Under the pieces are notes generated by a model, which saw nothing but the letters and a program-made list of their open reading frames with translations, searched no databases and was not told where the DNA came from. Below are positions 41,301-44,300 of a stretch of 64,000 nt of DNA, in pieces. A program made the position numbers and the translations under genes. The stretch spans positions 1,488,001-1,552,000 of the forward strand of contig JALMQS010000729.1 in assembly GCA_024734495.1 (NCBI GenBank), read 5' to 3'. This stretch comes from Forficula auricularia. Lineage: Eukaryota; Arthropoda; Insecta; Dermaptera; Forficulidae. The first letter of the stretch is position 1, and every line of letters begins with the position of its first letter.

Positions 41301-44300
41301 GTCAAAATTTTGTTTTTTTCTTACTTATCCTACGGACTAATTGAATGACCTGTTATATATTTATGCATTGCATCAAGCAGAGAACAACCTCATTGATTTC
41401 TCTAAATGAATCAACAACTCTGCTACTCTCGGAAAAACAAAATACTTTTAATCGAAACTTAAAATGTTTGCAATTTAATTTTCTTTTGTTTTTCAGTGAT
41501 GAAAAGATATATGGATTTGTCCGTTGGATTTATATGAATACATTTTGTAGAATATTCCCTTACAGCTTGGGCTTAATTTTTGGACATTGGTTCTATTATA
41601 ACAAAAACGCACAGATTCAAATTTCCAAAGTAAGATATATTTACATTTATTACACTTTCTTTTTTCTATCTACTATTAAATCTAACCTTCAATAACGTAT
41701 GTTACGTAATATGGCAAATAAATGAAATATATTTTTTCTTAATAGTAAAACAATAATTACTTAAATTTTTCAATTTTATTTTTAGCCAATGTTAATTATA
41801 GGATGGATTATTGGATTAGGATGTCTTAACTTGGCAGTAATGTCCGGAAACCGATTTATGGATGAAGAATTTGATATTTTGGAAAGTTCTCTCTTCGCTG
41901 GTTTTCACAGAGCAATTTGGTCTTTCGGCGTCGCTTGGCTTATTTTTGCTTGTCATTTCGGAATTGCAGGTAATTTTATAGTATTTCAGAAGAGTATTAA
42001 AAGTATATAAAAAATATCAATTTCACAAATTCAAAATATCTAATTTATTATCCGAAATATGCACATTTTTGCTGCCCACCCTCGAAATTTTTCTGCCGGT
42101 TGTCGCTCAACGGAAAAGAAAAACCTGTCGCCGCCACTTACTCAGTCAAATTAGACAAAATAAAAGCCAATACGGTGGAAAAATCCCAGAATTTTGGAAA
42201 TGGTCTTAAATGCTTCCCTCAGACTTAGGTTGGATTGTGTCAAAATTCTGCGAGGGTGGGGGTTGTGCTCGAGGATTAAAGTTCCTTTATTCAGTTTTTC
42301 GCTTATAAAAACAGTAGATATTATGTAAATAACCGTCTTATAGTAAATTAAAAAGGCAAAAATTTCGCGTCGATTAAAAAAATTCTAAATTGGTCCAGTA
42401 GTTTGATTTTTTATGGGGATCCAAAAAACAGCCCCCCCGGATCACTTTTGAATGGGTATCCAAAAACTCGCACTTTTTTCAATTGTTCACCATTTTGACC
42501 ATGAAGGAGCACGTTTTCGACAAAGACCACTCAATACATTTTCAAACTAGATTAAATTTGCTACAATTGAATCAAAGTTTTATCTTAATTGAATACTGAT
42601 AACCCGTGCTGCAATGAGTTCAGTGGGATGGATGGTAATTAGAGGAGGTTAGTAAGAGACCCCCCTCGCCGACTTCGACTAAGTAAGGGTTAATGTATTA
42701 ATTTTGTTATGTAATAAATTTACAAATGTTTAATCCATTTCAATTAACCGAATGCTTTCCACATTTGATTCAATCGCGAATCAAATGCAAATTTTGTCAA
42801 ATATTGAGTGAAAATAATATCTGAACTTATATATTTCTAATTTGAAATAAATTTTATAATTTTTCTCATTAATATATCAATGAATAATTGATAAATCAAT
42901 GAAAATTGTTTTTGACCGCGCTTATTTGAAAAAAAACATTTATCGCGAGACCTACTGCAGGATTACGCTATTGGAGTCTGCGGAGTCTTAAGTCTGGACC
43001 AAGAGAGAAAAAAATGTGATCCATTTTAGCTACAATCCAACGTCATTTCTGCCGCATGTAGCCCGATGAGACATTCGGATGGATCACCGAGTGAATTCTG
43101 AAATCTCAGTTGTTACCGCCATTTAGTCTCCCAGTCCAGAGCGCTAGATCTGCTAGCATGTACTACTGTATGGGCAATAAATAGTAGTAGACTTTTTAAT
43201 TTTAGTTTCGCGCGGGAAACCCACTAGTCGGCATCTATTTTTTTCTAGGTTGGTATGACTGTCAGTGACATCTGTGCCAAATGTCACATCAAAATAATCA
43301 TTGGTGTTTAGTATTCGATTATCTTTCTGAAGTACGAAAAGTGCATTCGGCGATTTTACAATGAGTGAAATTATTCAACAAAAGTTCCATTACTATTTTG
43401 TGATGCGGAATCAAATTTCTGGTACCGAAAGGTTCAGAATGTTGCAAAATGCTTTCGGTGATAATGTGTATGTCGCGAGCAAGTGTTTTGATTGGTACAA
43501 ACTGTTCAAAGAGGGTCGAGAACGCGTTGACGATGAACAAGTAAAAAAATCAAAGTCCTGTTGACAGTTTTCTTCGATTATCGAGGTGTGGTGCACTACG
43601 AATTCCTTCCGACTGGCCAAACTGTCAATAAGGAATACTATTTGAGTGATATGCGTCGTTTGCGAAGCTATTCGTAAAAAGAGGCCGGAATTATGGGTCG
43701 ACGACTCTTGGTTTCCACGATAATGCACCTTCGCATACTGCATTGATTATTCGTGAGTTTTTCGCCAAAAATTCAATCAATATCGTTCCACAACCACCGT
43801 ATTCGCCTGATTTAGCTCCTTGTGACTTCTGGCTGTTCAGCAAACTCAAACGACCGCTCCGGGAAACCGTTTTGAGTCAATTGAAGATATTAAACGCGAA
43901 TCGGTACGCGCATTGAAGGCTATTCCGGAAATTGGCTTTAACAACTGTTTCGAGGATTGGAAAAAACGTTGGCGCAAGTGTATTGAGGCCGGGGGGGATT
44001 ACTTTGTGGGGGACGAAATAGATTTGGAAGAATAAATAAAGAATTTTAAAATTAAGAACAAAGTCTTACTATTTATTGCCCACAGTAGTATGTTAGATGC
44101 TTGACCATTAAATAACCGAATGTTTTCCACATTTGATTCAATCGCGAATCAAATGTAGGCAATTTTTGTCAAATATTGAGTGAAAATAATATCTGAACTT
44201 ATATATTTCTAACTTGAAATATTGATGTTAAATAAATTTTATAATTTTTCTCATTAATATATCAAAGAATAATTGATAAATCGATGAAATTGTCTCGCGA